Counted from the first letter of the stretch, positions 8,662 through 18,119 are shown. The stretch: DNA of 64,000 bases from Natronococcus pandeyae (GCF_008122205.1 NZ_PHNJ01000006.1:224394-288393), one strand, 5' to 3'. Notes: generated by a model from the letters alone, not told the origin. Numbers and translations: made by a program.

Positions 8662-9144
8662 CTACGCTCGAGGATCGCAGTCCGGTCCCGGATACTCGCC
8701 GTCTTCGGCCGCCTCGTAGAGGCTCTCGGGATCGAACAGACGGGCGAACGCGTCCGGCGGACGAACGCTCACCGAGACGCGGGGCTGGAGCGAGAGCCCT
8801 GCCTTCGCCGAACTGAGTCGCTCGTCGTAGGAGAGGAGGTGTGCCGCCTCCCCGCGATAGGCCGAGGCGAGCGCCGGATGGTCGTCCTCCGGGTGGTCGA
8901 CGACGACGCGATCGGCCTCGAGTCGCTCGCGGTGGTCCGCGGCGAGGTTCTCGTCCGCGAGCGCGGCGACGAGCCGTTCGGTCTCCTCGAGCAGGTGATC
9001 GCTCGCGACGAGTTCGATCCAGGAGTGCCGACGGACGTGATCGAGTGCCGCGCGGGCGTCGCCGCCGACGAGCAGGTCGGCCGCGAGCACCGCCGGATCG
9101 GCGACGACGCGGGTCGGGTCGGGCTCGTCGCGGCGCTCACTCAT
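8662..9144 (-). CDS. PIN-domain-like protein (possible nuclease/toxin)
   Basis: A 160-residue protein. The pattern RVVADPAVLAADLL at the start, LVASDHLLEETERLVAAL in the middle and HPALASAYRGEAAHLLSYDERL later resembles a PIN-like fold, with acidic residues spaced as in VapC-type nucleases (Asp near residue 16, Glu near 56, Asp near 113). It overlaps the small upstream gene by 8 bases. PIN-domain proteins in this arrangement are often toxins, but some haloarchaeal PIN-like proteins are lone RNA-processing factors. The assignment is fold-level only. Confidence 0.65.
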   Translation of the reverse strand: MSERRDEPDPTRVVADPAVLAADLLVGGDARAALDHVRRHSWIELVASDHLLEETERLVAALADENLAADHRERLEADRVVVDHPEDDHPALASAYRGEAAHLLSYDERLSSAKAGLSLQPRVSVSVRPPDAFARLFDPESLYEAAEDGEYPGPDCDPRA

Positions 9145-9244
9145 CTCGCTCCTCAGTCTGCGCGTCGTACGTTTCTCGGACGTCCTCGAGGTCGATGTCG
9201 TACTCGGTGCCTCGATCGAACAAATCCTCCCAGCTAGCGGTCAT
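9137..9244 (-). CDS. 35-residue acidic protein upstream of PIN-like gene
   Basis: A very small protein, MTASWEDLFDRGTEYDID followed by LEDVRETYDAQTEERDE. It is entirely charged, amphipathic and helical. The short length and the 8-base overlap with the PIN-like gene suggest co-translation. A 49-residue upstream extension is open but looks like non-coding GC-rich sequence, so I start at the internal ATG. An antitoxin role is possible; no family is recognised. Confidence 0.6.
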   Translation of the reverse strand: MTASWEDLFDRGTEYDIDLEDVRETYDAQTEERDE

Positions 9245-9362
9245 TAGCGGACGTTCGATGCGAGGGGAAAAAGGAACTCCGCTCCCGGAGGGATTTTCGT
9301 CTCTCGGGAGTCGACGCGACGACTGGCCTCGAGCCGAACCGGTTTCCCGACCGGACGTCGCT

Positions 9363-10391
9363 TCAGGCGTGCTCGAGGTACTGCTCGACACACCAGACCC
9401 ACTCGCCGTAGCTGGGGAAGTGGATCCCCCACCAGGTGTAGCCGTCGTTTTCCTCGGGGCCGTTCATGATCTCTCCCTCGGTGCCTTCCGGGTACGTCCG
9501 CTTGACCTCGTAGTCGAGGCCGGGGCCTTCGCGGCCGTTGAGATCGGCCGTGGTTCGGACCTGGTCGCCGTCCTGGAACTTGTGATCGCCACCGCCGCCA
9601 CCGCCATCGCCGGAGAGGAAGTCTCTGTAACGGTCGTTCTCCCAGTCGGGGCCGGGACAGCTCTTGGCCGGCATGTCGTCGCACGTCCCGTTAGACGTGT
9701 AGTCCTGTGGCGAGTGCCGGTGCGTGAGGATCCCACCCTCGTACTGACACATCGCGTCCGGGTGGTCGTAGAAGTTCACCGGGATGTCGTAGTGGTCGGC
9801 CAGATAGTGGACGAGATCGGCCGACGTCTGGTAACACTCGTCGGTGAAGTAGTTCCCGTAATCCTCGTGCCACTCGTGTTCGATGCCGATCGAGTTGGCG
9901 TTCGACCCCCGTGCGTGGTGAGCGATGTCGCCGTGGTTGACCATCTGCGTACAGTGGCCCGGCGCTCCCGACGTATGGTCGTAGTTGCTGACCACGTAGT
10001 GGGCGCTGACGTTGCGGTCGTTGTCCCGCTCGAAGTAGTCGATACAGCCCTGGTAGGTGGTCACCGCACAGTGGACGACGATCCAGTTGATGTCCGCCGC
10101 GCCGCGGCTCGACGAGGTGTAGTTGTTCGAGTGAGCCGAGACGTACTGATCCGACGGATGATCGTCCCGGTGGTGTGCGCTCGCCTGCATCGAGGCGCTG
10201 CCGGCAATCCCCGTCACCGCGAGACCGGATACGGCGGTCTTCTTCAACAAACTCCGTCGTGAGTCCGTGTCGACTTTGGGACCCCGAGGGCGGTCGCCCC
10301 CGCCCGCCCCGCCAGTACTCTCTACCGGCCGAACGTCGCTGTAATCGTCGATCTGTTCCGCTGTCTCGTCCGAGTCGTGATATCGACACAT
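9363..10391 (-). CDS. Tat-exported N-acetylmuramoyl-L-alanine amidase-like protein with SH3 domain
   Basis: A 342-residue secreted protein. A twin-arginine signal (RRSLLKKTAVSGLAVTGIAG, Arg 45-46) is preceded by an unusually long 44-residue N-terminal region. The Amidase_2/PGRP domain spans about residues 100-255 and keeps the zinc ligands: His107 in WIVVHCAV, a His in ILTHRHSP (224/226) and Cys245 in AKSCPGP, with Lys243 two residues before it as in T7 lysozyme. A Gly-rich linker leads to a C-terminal SH3b-like domain (about 268-340). Archaea lack murein, so the likely target is bacterial cell wall. It is monocistronic behind an AT-rich promoter. Confidence 0.88.
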   Translation of the reverse strand: MCRYHDSDETAEQIDDYSDVRPVESTGGAGGGDRPRGPKVDTDSRRSLLKKTAVSGLAVTGIAGSASMQASAHHRDDHPSDQYVSAHSNNYTSSSRGAADINWIVVHCAVTTYQGCIDYFERDNDRNVSAHYVVSNYDHTSGAPGHCTQMVNHGDIAHHARGSNANSIGIEHEWHEDYGNYFTDECYQTSADLVHYLADHYDIPVNFYDHPDAMCQYEGGILTHRHSPQDYTSNGTCDDMPAKSCPGPDWENDRYRDFLSGDGGGGGGDHKFQDGDQVRTTADLNGREGPGLDYEVKRTYPEGTEGEIMNGPEENDGYTWWGIHFPSYGEWVWCVEQYLEHA

Positions 10392-10728
10392 CGGTTGGTG
10401 TTGCTGATTGTTTCGGCAGATGCCGCTGCCTGCCCGTTAGCTACCCTGTCCGCCAGATTTCACCTCCGAATTGCGTTTCCTGTATAGAACCTCTGTATGA
10501 GAATAATACACATAAAATCCATTGTAAGTATTGATATAATAATAGCTAGAACTGTAGTTGGATTTAAACCTGGAAAACCGCCGCCAGTCTCGGCGGGGCA
10601 ACTGACGAACGGGGACGGATCCACCGAGCGTCACCAGTCTCCGACTGAGCACCCCGACAGAGCGGACCGGTTTCACCGTCGCTACTCTCGGACGATTCAG
10701 ATCGCACTAACGGATGAGTACCCCCATC
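10392..10728. other. AT-rich intergenic region upstream of the amidase gene
   Basis: No gene is supported here. Bases 10480-10565 are markedly AT-rich against the GC-rich surroundings and contain several TATA-like stretches on both strands. This fits a promoter for the minus-strand amidase gene that starts at 10391. An open frame on the minus strand (10437-10676) has a composition unlike the neighbouring genes and is not credited. Confidence 0.6.
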
Positions 10729-11832
10729 TCAATCCAGGCGCGAAACTCCCCAGAACGCGACGGCACCGAGGACGAACGCGACGCCGACGTTGATCGCGAG
10801 GCCGACGACCCCGACGCCGACGACGAGCGCGAGCGAGCGTCCGTCGGTAACGGGTTCGAACGCCGCCCGACCGAGCTCGAGCGCGACGACGACCAGCAGG
10901 ACGCCGAGCAGGGCGAGCGGGAACGCGGCGAGCAGGGCTCCCGCGGCGACCAGCGCGAGCGCGAGGTAACCGATCCCGAGAAGGACGTTCGCGCCGCCGG
11001 TTCGCGCGCCGAAGGCGTGTTTGCCCGCCAGCCCGCCGCTGCCGTGACACATCGGGACGCCACCGAACGGGATCGCGGCGAGGCAGGTGACGCCCATACT
11101 CTGGGAGAGGTCGTCAGCCCTCACCTCCCGGTCGTAGAGATCGCCACAGAGCAGCGCCGTCGCGATCGCCGCGTTGCCGATCGTCATCCCGAGCTGGGCG
11201 ACGGTTCCCTCGAGCGCGGCCGTCGTGATCGCCGGCGAACCAGCGGGAAAGAGCGCCGGATCTGGTACTCGAGGCGTCGGAACGCCGGTCGCCGCGACGG
11301 CCGCGGTCGCACCGAGCGCGAGGACGACCAGCACGCTCACCCGCCGGTAGCCGACGAGTGCGAGCGCGACGACCACGGCGAGTCCTGCGATCGCGACGGG
11401 TACGTTCCCCATCGAGAGGCCGACGGCGGCCTCGAGCAACAGCAGGGCGACGGCGAACTGGACGCCCCGAATCACGGGTTCGCCGACGATGCGCTGGAGG
11501 TGGCCGACGAAGCCGAATCGTCCGACTGCGAGCAAAACCCCGCCCGCGAGCAGCCCGGCCGCCGCGAGTTCCGGATAGGAGAGCGAGCCGACGATCGCCA
11601 GTCCGACGAGGGCCTTCATCGGCTCGACCGAGAGGGGAATGCCGTAGTAGAGCCCCCAGACGATCTGGAAGACGCCGAAGCCGACGAGGACGTGTGGCAG
11701 CGAGACAGTCGTCGTCGCGGCCAGCGCCACGAGAAGCGGAAGGACCGTAATCGAATCACCTAGCGCACCCGTCAGCTCACCCGTCGTGAACTCGAGATCC
11801 GGCCACGTCTCGAAACGGACCGAGTACGCCAT
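10729..11832 (-). CDS. Putative sulfate/molybdate transporter (MOT1 family)
   Basis: A 367-residue polytopic membrane protein with about ten hydrophobic segments. The family signatures are visible twice: PLSVEPMKALVGLAI in the first half and FGGVPMCHGSGGLAGKHAFG with ARTGG in the second half. These two conserved loops define MOT1/SulP-like molybdate or sulfate importers. The N-terminus MAYSVRFETWPDLEFTTGEL begins near the first helix. No molybdenum-cofactor gene lies next to it, so the substrate cannot be refined. It reads toward the amidase gene across a 337-base gap and is unlikely to be co-transcribed with it. Confidence 0.9.
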   Translation of the reverse strand: MAYSVRFETWPDLEFTTGELTGALGDSITVLPLLVALAATTTVSLPHVLVGFGVFQIVWGLYYGIPLSVEPMKALVGLAIVGSLSYPELAAAGLLAGGVLLAVGRFGFVGHLQRIVGEPVIRGVQFAVALLLLEAAVGLSMGNVPVAIAGLAVVVALALVGYRRVSVLVVLALGATAAVAATGVPTPRVPDPALFPAGSPAITTAALEGTVAQLGMTIGNAAIATALLCGDLYDREVRADDLSQSMGVTCLAAIPFGGVPMCHGSGGLAGKHAFGARTGGANVLLGIGYLALALVAAGALLAAFPLALLGVLLVVVALELGRAAFEPVTDGRSLALVVGVGVVGLAINVGVAFVLGAVAFWGVSRLD

Positions 11833-11917
11833 CTACGGCCGCTTGGACGCCGACGGACTTCACCCTTGTCAGTAATCGTTCGCGATTCATTCGATCAGAT
11901 AGTGAAACGGGATTCGG

Positions 11918-12784
11918 TTACGACTCGAGCGCCCGAGAGAGGATCGACTCGAGTTCGGTCTCGTCGTCAGCCTCGAGTGGCCGGAGCGGTCGACGGAGTC
12001 GACCCGCGGGCTGATCGCGGAGTTCGAGGGCGGCTTTGACGCCCGGCACGCCGAACCGCGCGGTGACCGCGTGGTTGAGTTCGACGAACGCGGCGTTGCG
12101 GTCGCGCGCCTCGTCGGTCCGACCCTCGCGGTGGAGCCGAAACACCTCGCTCGCCGCCTCGGGAACGACGTTCGCGACCGCCAGGACGCCGCCGTCGGCG
12201 CCGGCCGCGAGTCCGGCCGCGTAGGTGCTGCCGCTGCCGACCAGCACCGAGAACGACTCCTCGTCAGTGTGATCGACGATCCGCTGGATCGAGCCGAGGC
12301 TCCCGCTCGAGTCCTTGATGCCGGCGATATTCTCGTGGCCCGCGAGCGCACCGACCGTTCGCGGCGAGAGCGCGTGGTCCGTAAACTTGGGGACGCTGTA
12401 GAGGTAGATCGGAATCGGCGACGCGTCGGCGACGTCCCGGTAGTAGGCGGCCAGCTCCGCGTCGTCGGAGCCGTAGTAGGACGGCGTGATCACGAGCGCT
12501 GCGTCAGCGCCCGCCGCCGCGGCGCGTTCGGTGGTCTCGAGCGTCGGCTCGAGCCCCTCCTGGCCCGTGCCCGCGAGCACCGGGAGGTCGGTCGCCTCGG
12601 CGACGGTTTCGATAACTTCGACGCGCTCGTCGATCGTCAGCAACGGTGCCTCGCCGGTCGACCCGCAGGGGACGAGGAAGTCGACGCCGGCCGCCTCGAG
12701 CCACTCGACGAGCGACGTCAGTCGCTCGTGATCGATCGCGCCGTCGGAAAACGGTGTGACGATGGGAACGCCAGTTCCGTGCAT
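11918..12784 (-). CDS. DapA/NanA/KdgA-type class I aldolase
   Basis: A 288-residue (beta/alpha)8 Schiff-base aldolase. It has PCGSTGEAPLLTIDER (carboxylate-binding GSTGE motif), the catalytic Tyr in IYLYSVPKF and the Schiff-base Lys in GIKDSSG. Family members include dihydrodipicolinate synthase, N-acetylneuraminate lyase and 2-keto-3-deoxygluconate aldolase. No dapB is nearby. A KDG kinase occurs elsewhere in the window (34709), so a KdgA-type role in the semi-phosphorylative Entner-Doudoroff route is plausible but unproven. The start MHGTGVPIVTPF was preferred over an ATG nine codons upstream because family proteins begin there. Confidence 0.88.
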   Translation of the reverse strand: MHGTGVPIVTPFSDGAIDHERLTSLVEWLEAAGVDFLVPCGSTGEAPLLTIDERVEVIETVAEATDLPVLAGTGQEGLEPTLETTERAAAAGADAALVITPSYYGSDDAELAAYYRDVADASPIPIYLYSVPKFTDHALSPRTVGALAGHENIAGIKDSSGSLGSIQRIVDHTDEESFSVLVGSGSTYAAGLAAGADGGVLAVANVVPEAASEVFRLHREGRTDEARDRNAAFVELNHAVTARFGVPGVKAALELRDQPAGRLRRPLRPLEADDETELESILSRALES

Positions 12785-12942
12785 AGGACGGGGTACGGAG
12801 AGCCCCGTCAAGGAAGGTGCGGTTCGGGCAGGCCACGTCGCGTCGGTTGCGAACGCCTACCCGGGGTGGCACCGAGTACTCCGGATGGCATCCGATGGCA
12901 CGGCACCCGAGGTGTTTTACCGGGTGTCAACGAGGTGCCAGT

Positions 12943-13464
12943 ATGGAGATCCGGCGATTCGACGCCGAGGGAACGGCCGACGCACGCGCGATCACTCGCA
13001 TCAACGCGCTGGCCTGGCGCGAGGCCTACGCCGACCTGCTTCCCGACGAGGTGATCGCGCAGTTCGGGGCCGACCCGTCCGACGAACAGCTACGCGAGTA
13101 CGCCAACCGACTGACGCACGACCGGGACGGGATCTTCCTCGCGGAGATCGACGGCACCGCTCGAGGCTACAGCTACGTCCGGTGGGGCGACGAGACGAAG
13201 GACTTCGTCGGCGACGACGAGGCTGGTCTCAAAGAGATCTACGTCGAACCCGACTACTGGGGCGAGGGGATCGGCACGGCGCTGCTCGAGCGCAGCATCG
13301 ACGTGCTACCGGAGGGCATCGAGCGGCTGCGCCTCGAGATGCTGGACGGCAACGAGGTCGGCCACCGCTTCTACGCGGCTCGCGGCTTCGACCGAACCGG
13401 CAGTTCCGAGTTCGAGATCGCCGGCGAGGCGTATCCGACGGCGATCTACACGCTCGAGTTGTAA
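12943..13464 (+). CDS. GNAT family N-acetyltransferase
   Basis: A 173-residue acetyl-CoA-dependent acyltransferase. The conserved acetyl-CoA loop reads YVEPDYWGEGIGTALLER, followed by GIERLRLEMLDGNEVGHRFY and the ARGF motif B. The substrate is unknown. The N-terminal helix DARAITRINALAWREAYADL is typical of this subgroup. I start at MEIRRFDAEG; 42 upstream codons are rejected as low-complexity. It is divergent from the aldolase gene. A close paralogue at 39104-39628 carries a stop codon where this protein has Trp. Confidence 0.9.
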   Translation: MEIRRFDAEGTADARAITRINALAWREAYADLLPDEVIAQFGADPSDEQLREYANRLTHDRDGIFLAEIDGTARGYSYVRWGDETKDFVGDDEAGLKEIYVEPDYWGEGIGTALLERSIDVLPEGIERLRLEMLDGNEVGHRFYAARGFDRTGSSEFEIAGEAYPTAIYTLEL

Positions 13465-13540
13465 CGGATTCGCTCGTCCAACCTCTCACTCCGACGGATC
13501 ATGCACAGCGCTTTTTCGGCAGCCGGGATGGGAACCACAC

Positions 13541-14176
13541 GTGAACGTACTCGTAGCGGGCGCCCACGGCCAGGTCGGACAGCACGCGACCGAACTGCTC
13601 GCGCAGAGCGAGCACGACGTACACGGGATGGTCCGTGACGAGGACCAGACGGAAGCTATCGAATCTCTCGGCGCCGAACCGGTCCTCGCCGACTTGACCG
13701 AAGACGTCACACACGCCGTCGAGGGACGCGACGCGATCGTCTTTGCCGCAGGATCCGGCGGCGACGACGTGTGGGGCGTCGACCGCGACGGGGCGATCAA
13801 CATCGTCGACGCCGCGGAAGCCGAGGGGGTAGAGCGCTTCGTGATGTTGAGTTCGATCAACGCCGATCAGCCGGAAAACAGCCCCGAAGCGCTACGGGAG
13901 TACCTCCGCGCGAAGGCCGAGGCCGACGACTACCTCCGTGAGAGCGACCTGACGTACACCATCGTCCGTCCCGGACCGCTCACGAACGAGGAGGGGACCG
14001 GCGAGATCCGGACCGGGTCGGATCTCGACCGCGACGACGTCGAGATCCCCCGCGAGGACGTCGCGGAGACGCTCGTTATGGCGCTCACGATGGATAGCAC
14101 GCACGGGAAGACGTTCGAACTCGCGGCCGGAGACGACCCGATCGAACGGGCGCTCGAGGATCCGCTGGGGGACTGA
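13541..14176 (+). CDS. Atypical SDR, NAD(P)-binding protein (YwnB/HSCARG-like)
   Basis: A 211-residue Rossmann protein. The N-terminal MNVLVAGAHGQVGQHATELL gives the GxxGxxG dinucleotide motif of atypical SDRs. Later segments are IVFAAGSGGDDVW, RFVMLSSINAD and YTIVRPGPLTNEEGTG, all typical of the NAD(P)H-binding family. The active-site Tyr-x3-Lys lies in EYLRAKAEAD. Substrate and role are unknown. The GTG start sits at the first residue of the first beta strand, which is consistent with a minimal domain. It has no clear operon partner. Confidence 0.88.
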   Translation: MNVLVAGAHGQVGQHATELLAQSEHDVHGMVRDEDQTEAIESLGAEPVLADLTEDVTHAVEGRDAIVFAAGSGGDDVWGVDRDGAINIVDAAEAEGVERFVMLSSINADQPENSPEALREYLRAKAEADDYLRESDLTYTIVRPGPLTNEEGTGEIRTGSDLDRDDVEIPREDVAETLVMALTMDSTHGKTFELAAGDDPIERALEDPLGD

Positions 14177-14257
14177 TCGGCGCTCGACCGGCGAGTTGGA
14201 AAGCGGCCGCCGGCGCGGATCAGCACCGCTAAGAAGGCGCGATCGAATTCACCACCC

Positions 14258-15274
14258 GTGAGCGACCTCGGCAAGATCGATCGACAGTTCTTCGAGCGCC
14301 GCATCGCGCCGAACCTCGGCGCCGACCGGGACGACGTCGCGCTCGGTCCCAGTCACGGCGTCGACTTCGGCGTCCTCGACGTGGGCGGACAGGCGCTGGT
14401 CACCGCCACCGATCCGCTCTCGATTCTCCCCGAACTCGGCCTCGAGCGCGCCGCGCGGTTCGCACTCGACCTCGTGCTCGCGGACGTCGCCGTCAGCGGC
14501 GTTCCGCCGTCCCACCTCTCGATCTGTTTTACGTTGCCCGAGACGATGAGCGACGACGAGTTCGGGACAGTCTGGGAGACGATCCACGCGGAGTGTGCCG
14601 ACCTCGGCGTCGCCGTCGTGACGGGCCACACGGCGCGGTACTCGGGCCAGTCCCATCCCTGGGTCGGCGCCGCGACCGCGATGGGCGTCGGCGACCACGA
14701 CGATATCGTCCGTCCGGACGGCGCACGCGACGGTGATCGACTCCTGTTGACGACCGGTCCCGCCGTCGAGTCGGTCGGCCTCCTGAGCACGCTCTTTGGC
14801 GACCAACTTGCGCTCCCCGACGACGTGATCGCGGACGCCCAGGAGCGACTCGAGGAGGTCCACTGCGTCCGCGACGCCCTGACGGCCGCCGCCGCAGGTC
14901 CCGTGACGGCGATGCACGACGTAACCGAGGGCGGCCTCGCGGGGGCGTTGAACGAGATGGCCGCCGGCGCGGACGCCCGGTTCGCCGTCGACCGCACGGC
15001 GGTTCCGATGCGCCCCGGCGTCGCCGAAGTGTGCGACCACCTCGAGATCGACCCCTGGGCGGCGACCAGTTGCGGCTCGCTCGTGATCGCCGTCGATCCG
15101 GACGGCGTCGATGCTGTTCAGGAAGCGCTCGAGGAGCGAGGGACCGTCGTCGCCGAGATCGGCCGCGTCGAGTCGAGCGAGGACGATCGGGGGGCAGTAG
15201 TAGACGGGGAGCGACTCGAGCACCCGCGAGTCGACCCCTCGTGGGACGCGTACGCCGAACTGGCCGGCGAGTAG
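14258..15274 (+). CDS. AIR synthase-like (PurM/HypE/ThiL superfamily) protein
   Basis: A 338-residue ATP-dependent enzyme of the PurM superfamily. It has an N-terminal ATP-binding region (GADRDDVALGPSHGVDFGVL, VTATDPLSI, LVLADVAVSGVPP), a central VAVVTGHTARYSG segment and a C-terminal AIRS_C domain with VTAMHDVTEGGLAGALNEMA. This resembles HypE and related archaeal proteins. No hydrogenase maturation genes are nearby, so a HypE role is not supported. The GTG start matches the expected beginning of the first domain. The reaction is unknown. Confidence 0.85.
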   Translation: MSDLGKIDRQFFERRIAPNLGADRDDVALGPSHGVDFGVLDVGGQALVTATDPLSILPELGLERAARFALDLVLADVAVSGVPPSHLSICFTLPETMSDDEFGTVWETIHAECADLGVAVVTGHTARYSGQSHPWVGAATAMGVGDHDDIVRPDGARDGDRLLLTTGPAVESVGLLSTLFGDQLALPDDVIADAQERLEEVHCVRDALTAAAAGPVTAMHDVTEGGLAGALNEMAAGADARFAVDRTAVPMRPGVAEVCDHLEIDPWAATSCGSLVIAVDPDGVDAVQEALEERGTVVAEIGRVESSEDDRGAVVDGERLEHPRVDPSWDAYAELAGE

Positions 15275-15377
15275 CCCGACAACGAGGCGGTCGTTCGTCG
15301 GTCGCCGTCACCGAGTCCGACGGTTTGATTCCAGCCAACTTGGTGGAACTTTACGCGTCGCGTACCTGAGTAGAGGC

Positions 15378-16706
15378 ATGCACTCCGTCGATGCGGTTCT
15401 GGCGCTTTCTGACTCTCCGATAGTCCTCCAGACGCTGTCACAGGAAACCATCACCGTCCTCGGCGTCGCCGCGATCGGCGTGCTGATCGCGCTCTCCGCG
15501 TTCTTCGCGTCCTCGGAGATCGCTATCTTCTCGCTGGCCGATCACCGGATCGGCTCGCTGGTCGAGGACGACGTCGCCGGCGCCGGGACCCTCGCGGAGC
15601 TGAAAGCGAATCCGCGGCGGCTGCTGGTCACGATCCTCGTCGGGAACAACATCGCGAACATCGCCATGTCGAGCATCGCGACCGGACTGCTCGGAATGTA
15701 CTTCGGTGCGAGCGAAGCCGTGCTCATCGCGACGTTCGGGGTTACCTCGATCGTGTTGCTGTTCGGCGAGAGCGCGCCCAAGTCCTACGCCGTCGAGAAC
15801 AGCGAGTCGTGGGCGCTGCGGATCTCGAAACCGCTCCGGCTCTCCCAGTATCTGCTCTACCCGCTCGTCGCCGTGTTCGACGTCCTCACCCGCGGCGTCA
15901 ACAAGATCATGGGAAGCGAAGGGGACTTCGAGAGCGCGTACGTCACGCGCTCGGAGATCGGCGACGTGATCCAGGCGGGCCAGCGTGAGGGCGTCTTAGA
16001 GGAGGAAGAACACCGGATGCTTCAGCGGATCCTCCGGTTCCGCAACCGGACCGCCAAGGAGACGATGGTTCCCCGTCTGGACGTGGTCGCGGTGGCCGCA
16101 GACGAGGAGCTGTCGACGGCGATCGAAACGTGTATCGACAGCGAATTCCGGCGGCTGCCGGTCTACGAGGGGACCCTCGACGAGATCGTCGGCGTCGTCG
16201 ACGCGATCGACCTGCTAGCGGCCCGTGAGCGCGATCCGGACGCCTCGCTGCGATCTCTCGCGGCCGAGCCGTACATCGTCCCCGAGACGAAAGACGTCGA
16301 CGAGATCCTAGAAGAACTCCGCGAGCAGCGTCGAAACATCGCTATCGTCGTCGACGAGTTCGGCACGACCGCGGGCGTCCTGACGATCGAGAACATCGTC
16401 GAGGAGATCATCGGCGAGGTCCTCAGGGAGATGGAGCGCGTCCCGATCCGCTTCCTCGACGACGACACGGCCCTCGTCCGCGGCGAAGTGAACCTCCACG
16501 AAGTAAACGAGACGCTCGAGACCGATCTCCCCGAAACGGGCGAGTTCGAGTCCATCGCGGGGTTCATCTTTGACAGGGCCGGTCGCATCGTCGAGGAGGG
16601 AGAGTCGGTCACCTACGACGACGTGCGACTCGTCGTCGAAACCGCGGAGAACAACCGCATCCTCGAGGTTCGCGTCGAGAAACTCGCTGACCAGCCGCCG
16701 GCGTAG
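15378..16706 (+). CDS. CNNM/CorC (hemolysin family) membrane protein with CBS pair
   Basis: A 442-residue protein with a DUF21 membrane domain (about residues 22-200, four hydrophobic segments) containing FFASSEIAIFSL and FGESAPKSYAVEN. A tandem CBS regulatory module follows (about 215-335; RTAKETMVPRLDVV, FRRLPVYEGTLDEIVGVVDA). The C-terminal transporter-associated CorC/HlyC domain spans about 345-435 (DLPETGEFESIAGFIFDRAG). The family is linked to divalent-cation (Mg2+) efflux in bacteria and eukaryotes. Earlier 'hemolysin' labels are misleading. The gene is monocistronic, with an A/T-containing upstream region. Confidence 0.93.
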   Translation: MHSVDAVLALSDSPIVLQTLSQETITVLGVAAIGVLIALSAFFASSEIAIFSLADHRIGSLVEDDVAGAGTLAELKANPRRLLVTILVGNNIANIAMSSIATGLLGMYFGASEAVLIATFGVTSIVLLFGESAPKSYAVENSESWALRISKPLRLSQYLLYPLVAVFDVLTRGVNKIMGSEGDFESAYVTRSEIGDVIQAGQREGVLEEEEHRMLQRILRFRNRTAKETMVPRLDVVAVAADEELSTAIETCIDSEFRRLPVYEGTLDEIVGVVDAIDLLAARERDPDASLRSLAAEPYIVPETKDVDEILEELREQRRNIAIVVDEFGTTAGVLTIENIVEEIIGEVLREMERVPIRFLDDDTALVRGEVNLHEVNETLETDLPETGEFESIAGFIFDRAGRIVEEGESVTYDDVRLVVETAENNRILEVRVEKLADQPPA

Positions 16707-16802
16707 GTCCGCCGGAGATCAATCGAGCGTCTCGACCGCACCGGACGAACCGTCACCGCATCGACCACTACCGATTAGTACAACGGACCGATAGCTACAC
16801 CC

Positions 16803-18119
16803 ATGAGAACGCCAGCACCCGACGCGCGTCCCGTCGCGCTCACGATCGCAGGGAGCGACTCCGGCGGCGGGGCCGGAATCCAGGCGGACCTCGCGACGAT
16901 GACCGCCCACGGCGTCTTCGGGACGTCGGCGATCACCGCCGTCACCGCCCAGCACACCCGCGGCGTCGAGTCCTCGTTCGCGCTGCCACTCGAGGAGGTC
17001 GAGGCCCAGATCGAGGCCGTCACCGGTGATTTCGCGGTCGGCGCGGCGAAGACGGGAATGCTCGCGACGACCGAGATCGTCCAGCTGGTCGCCGACCAGG
17101 CACCGGCGTTCGAGTTCCCGCTGATCGTCGACCCGGTCATGGTCGCTTCCTCCGGTGACCGACTGCTCGAGCCGGAAGCCGAACGCGCCTACGAGGACCT
17201 GCTCTCGGCCGCGACGCTCGCGACGCCGAACGCCGACGAGGCCGAGGTGCTGTCGGGGATCGAGGTCACCGACCTGGAGAGCGCTCGAGACGCGGCCGAG
17301 ACGATCCTCGAGACGGGCGTCGACGCGGTGCTCCTCAAGGGCGGCCACGTCCCCGGCGAGACGGTCCGGGACGTGCTCGTCACCGCCGACGGCACCAGAA
17401 CGTTCGAACATCCACGAATTCGGACCGACGCGACTCACGGCTCCGGCTGTACGCTGGCGTCGGCGATCACCGCCCGCCTGGCGAAAGGAGAGCCCCTCGA
17501 GGTGGCCGTCGAGGGGGCGACCGACTTCCTCGCGCGGGCGGTGCGCTACTACTCCGACGTCGGCGAGGGCCACGGCGCGGTCAACCACGCCGTCGAACTC
17601 CGGAACGCGGCCGCTCGCGAGCCGACCGCCGAGGCGGTCCAGGCGGTCGTCGATCGGTTCGTCGCCGCGGACGTGTCGGGGCTCGTCCCCGAGGTCGGGG
17701 TGAACGTCGTCGGCGCGACGCCGTACGCCGAATCGATCGCCGAGACGGCCGCCGTCGAGGGCAGGATCACGCGAACGCTCGACGGCGTCCAGCCCAACCG
17801 CGGCGTCCGCTTTGGCGCCTCGAGCCACCTCGCCGACTTCCTCGTCTCGGCCCGCGAGTACGCCCCCGACCTGCGCTTCGCCGTCAACTGCCGGTTCGAC
17901 GAGGACGTCGAGCGCGCGCTCGAGACCCTCGAGTGGCCGGTCGCCGAGACCGATCGCTCGACCGACCCGGCGGACGTCTTCGGCGACCGGGAGACGCGAC
18001 CCGTCGCGGTGATCGACCGCGGCGACGTCGGGAAAGAGGCGATGACCCGACTCGTCGCCGAGGAGCCGGAGACGCTCGCCGACCGACTGCTGACGCTCGA
18101 CGCGGAGGTGAAGGAGTGA
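16803..18119 (+). CDS. thiD: ThiD-ThiN fusion: HMP(-P) kinase / thiamine-phosphate synthase
   Basis: A 438-residue bifunctional thiamin biosynthesis enzyme. The N-terminal kinase (about residues 12-265) has [19 protein letters not shown], the [16 protein letters not shown] region and the ATP/anion loop [13 protein letters not shown]. The C-terminal ThiN domain (about 275-430) shows [31 protein letters not shown] and [12 protein letters not shown]. ThiN replaces ThiE in archaea and joins HMP-PP to HET-P. The stop overlaps the next gene's GTG by three bases, so translation is probably coupled. No TPP riboswitch was recognised in the short upstream region. Confidence 0.94.
   Translation: MRTPAPDARPVALTIAGSDSGGGAGIQADLATMTAHGVFGTSAITAVTAQHTRGVESSFALPLEEVEAQIEAVTGDFAVGAAKTGMLATTEIVQLVADQAPAFEFPLIVDPVMVASSGDRLLEPEAERAYEDLLSAATLATPNADEAEVLSGIEVTDLESARDAAETILETGVDAVLLKGGHVPGETVRDVLVTADGTRTFEHPRIRTDATHGSGCTLASAITARLAKGEPLEVAVEGATDFLARAVRYYSDVGEGHGAVNHAVELRNAAAREPTAEAVQAVVDRFVAADVSGLVPEVGVNVVGATPYAESIAETAAVEGRITRTLDGVQPNRGVRFGASSHLADFLVSAREYAPDLRFAVNCRFDEDVERALETLEWPVAETDRSTDPADVFGDRETRPVAVIDRGDVGKEAMTRLVAEEPETLADRLLTLDAEVKE

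Noticed and set aside
10437..10676. A 79-codon minus-strand frame upstream of the amidase
   Set aside because: It lies in the AT-rich promoter and has Tyr/Ser-rich composition unlike haloarchaeal proteins.
16707..16802. A TPP riboswitch before thiDN
   Set aside because: The 96-base leader has no recognisable TPP-binding core and is too short to hold the full aptamer and an expression platform.
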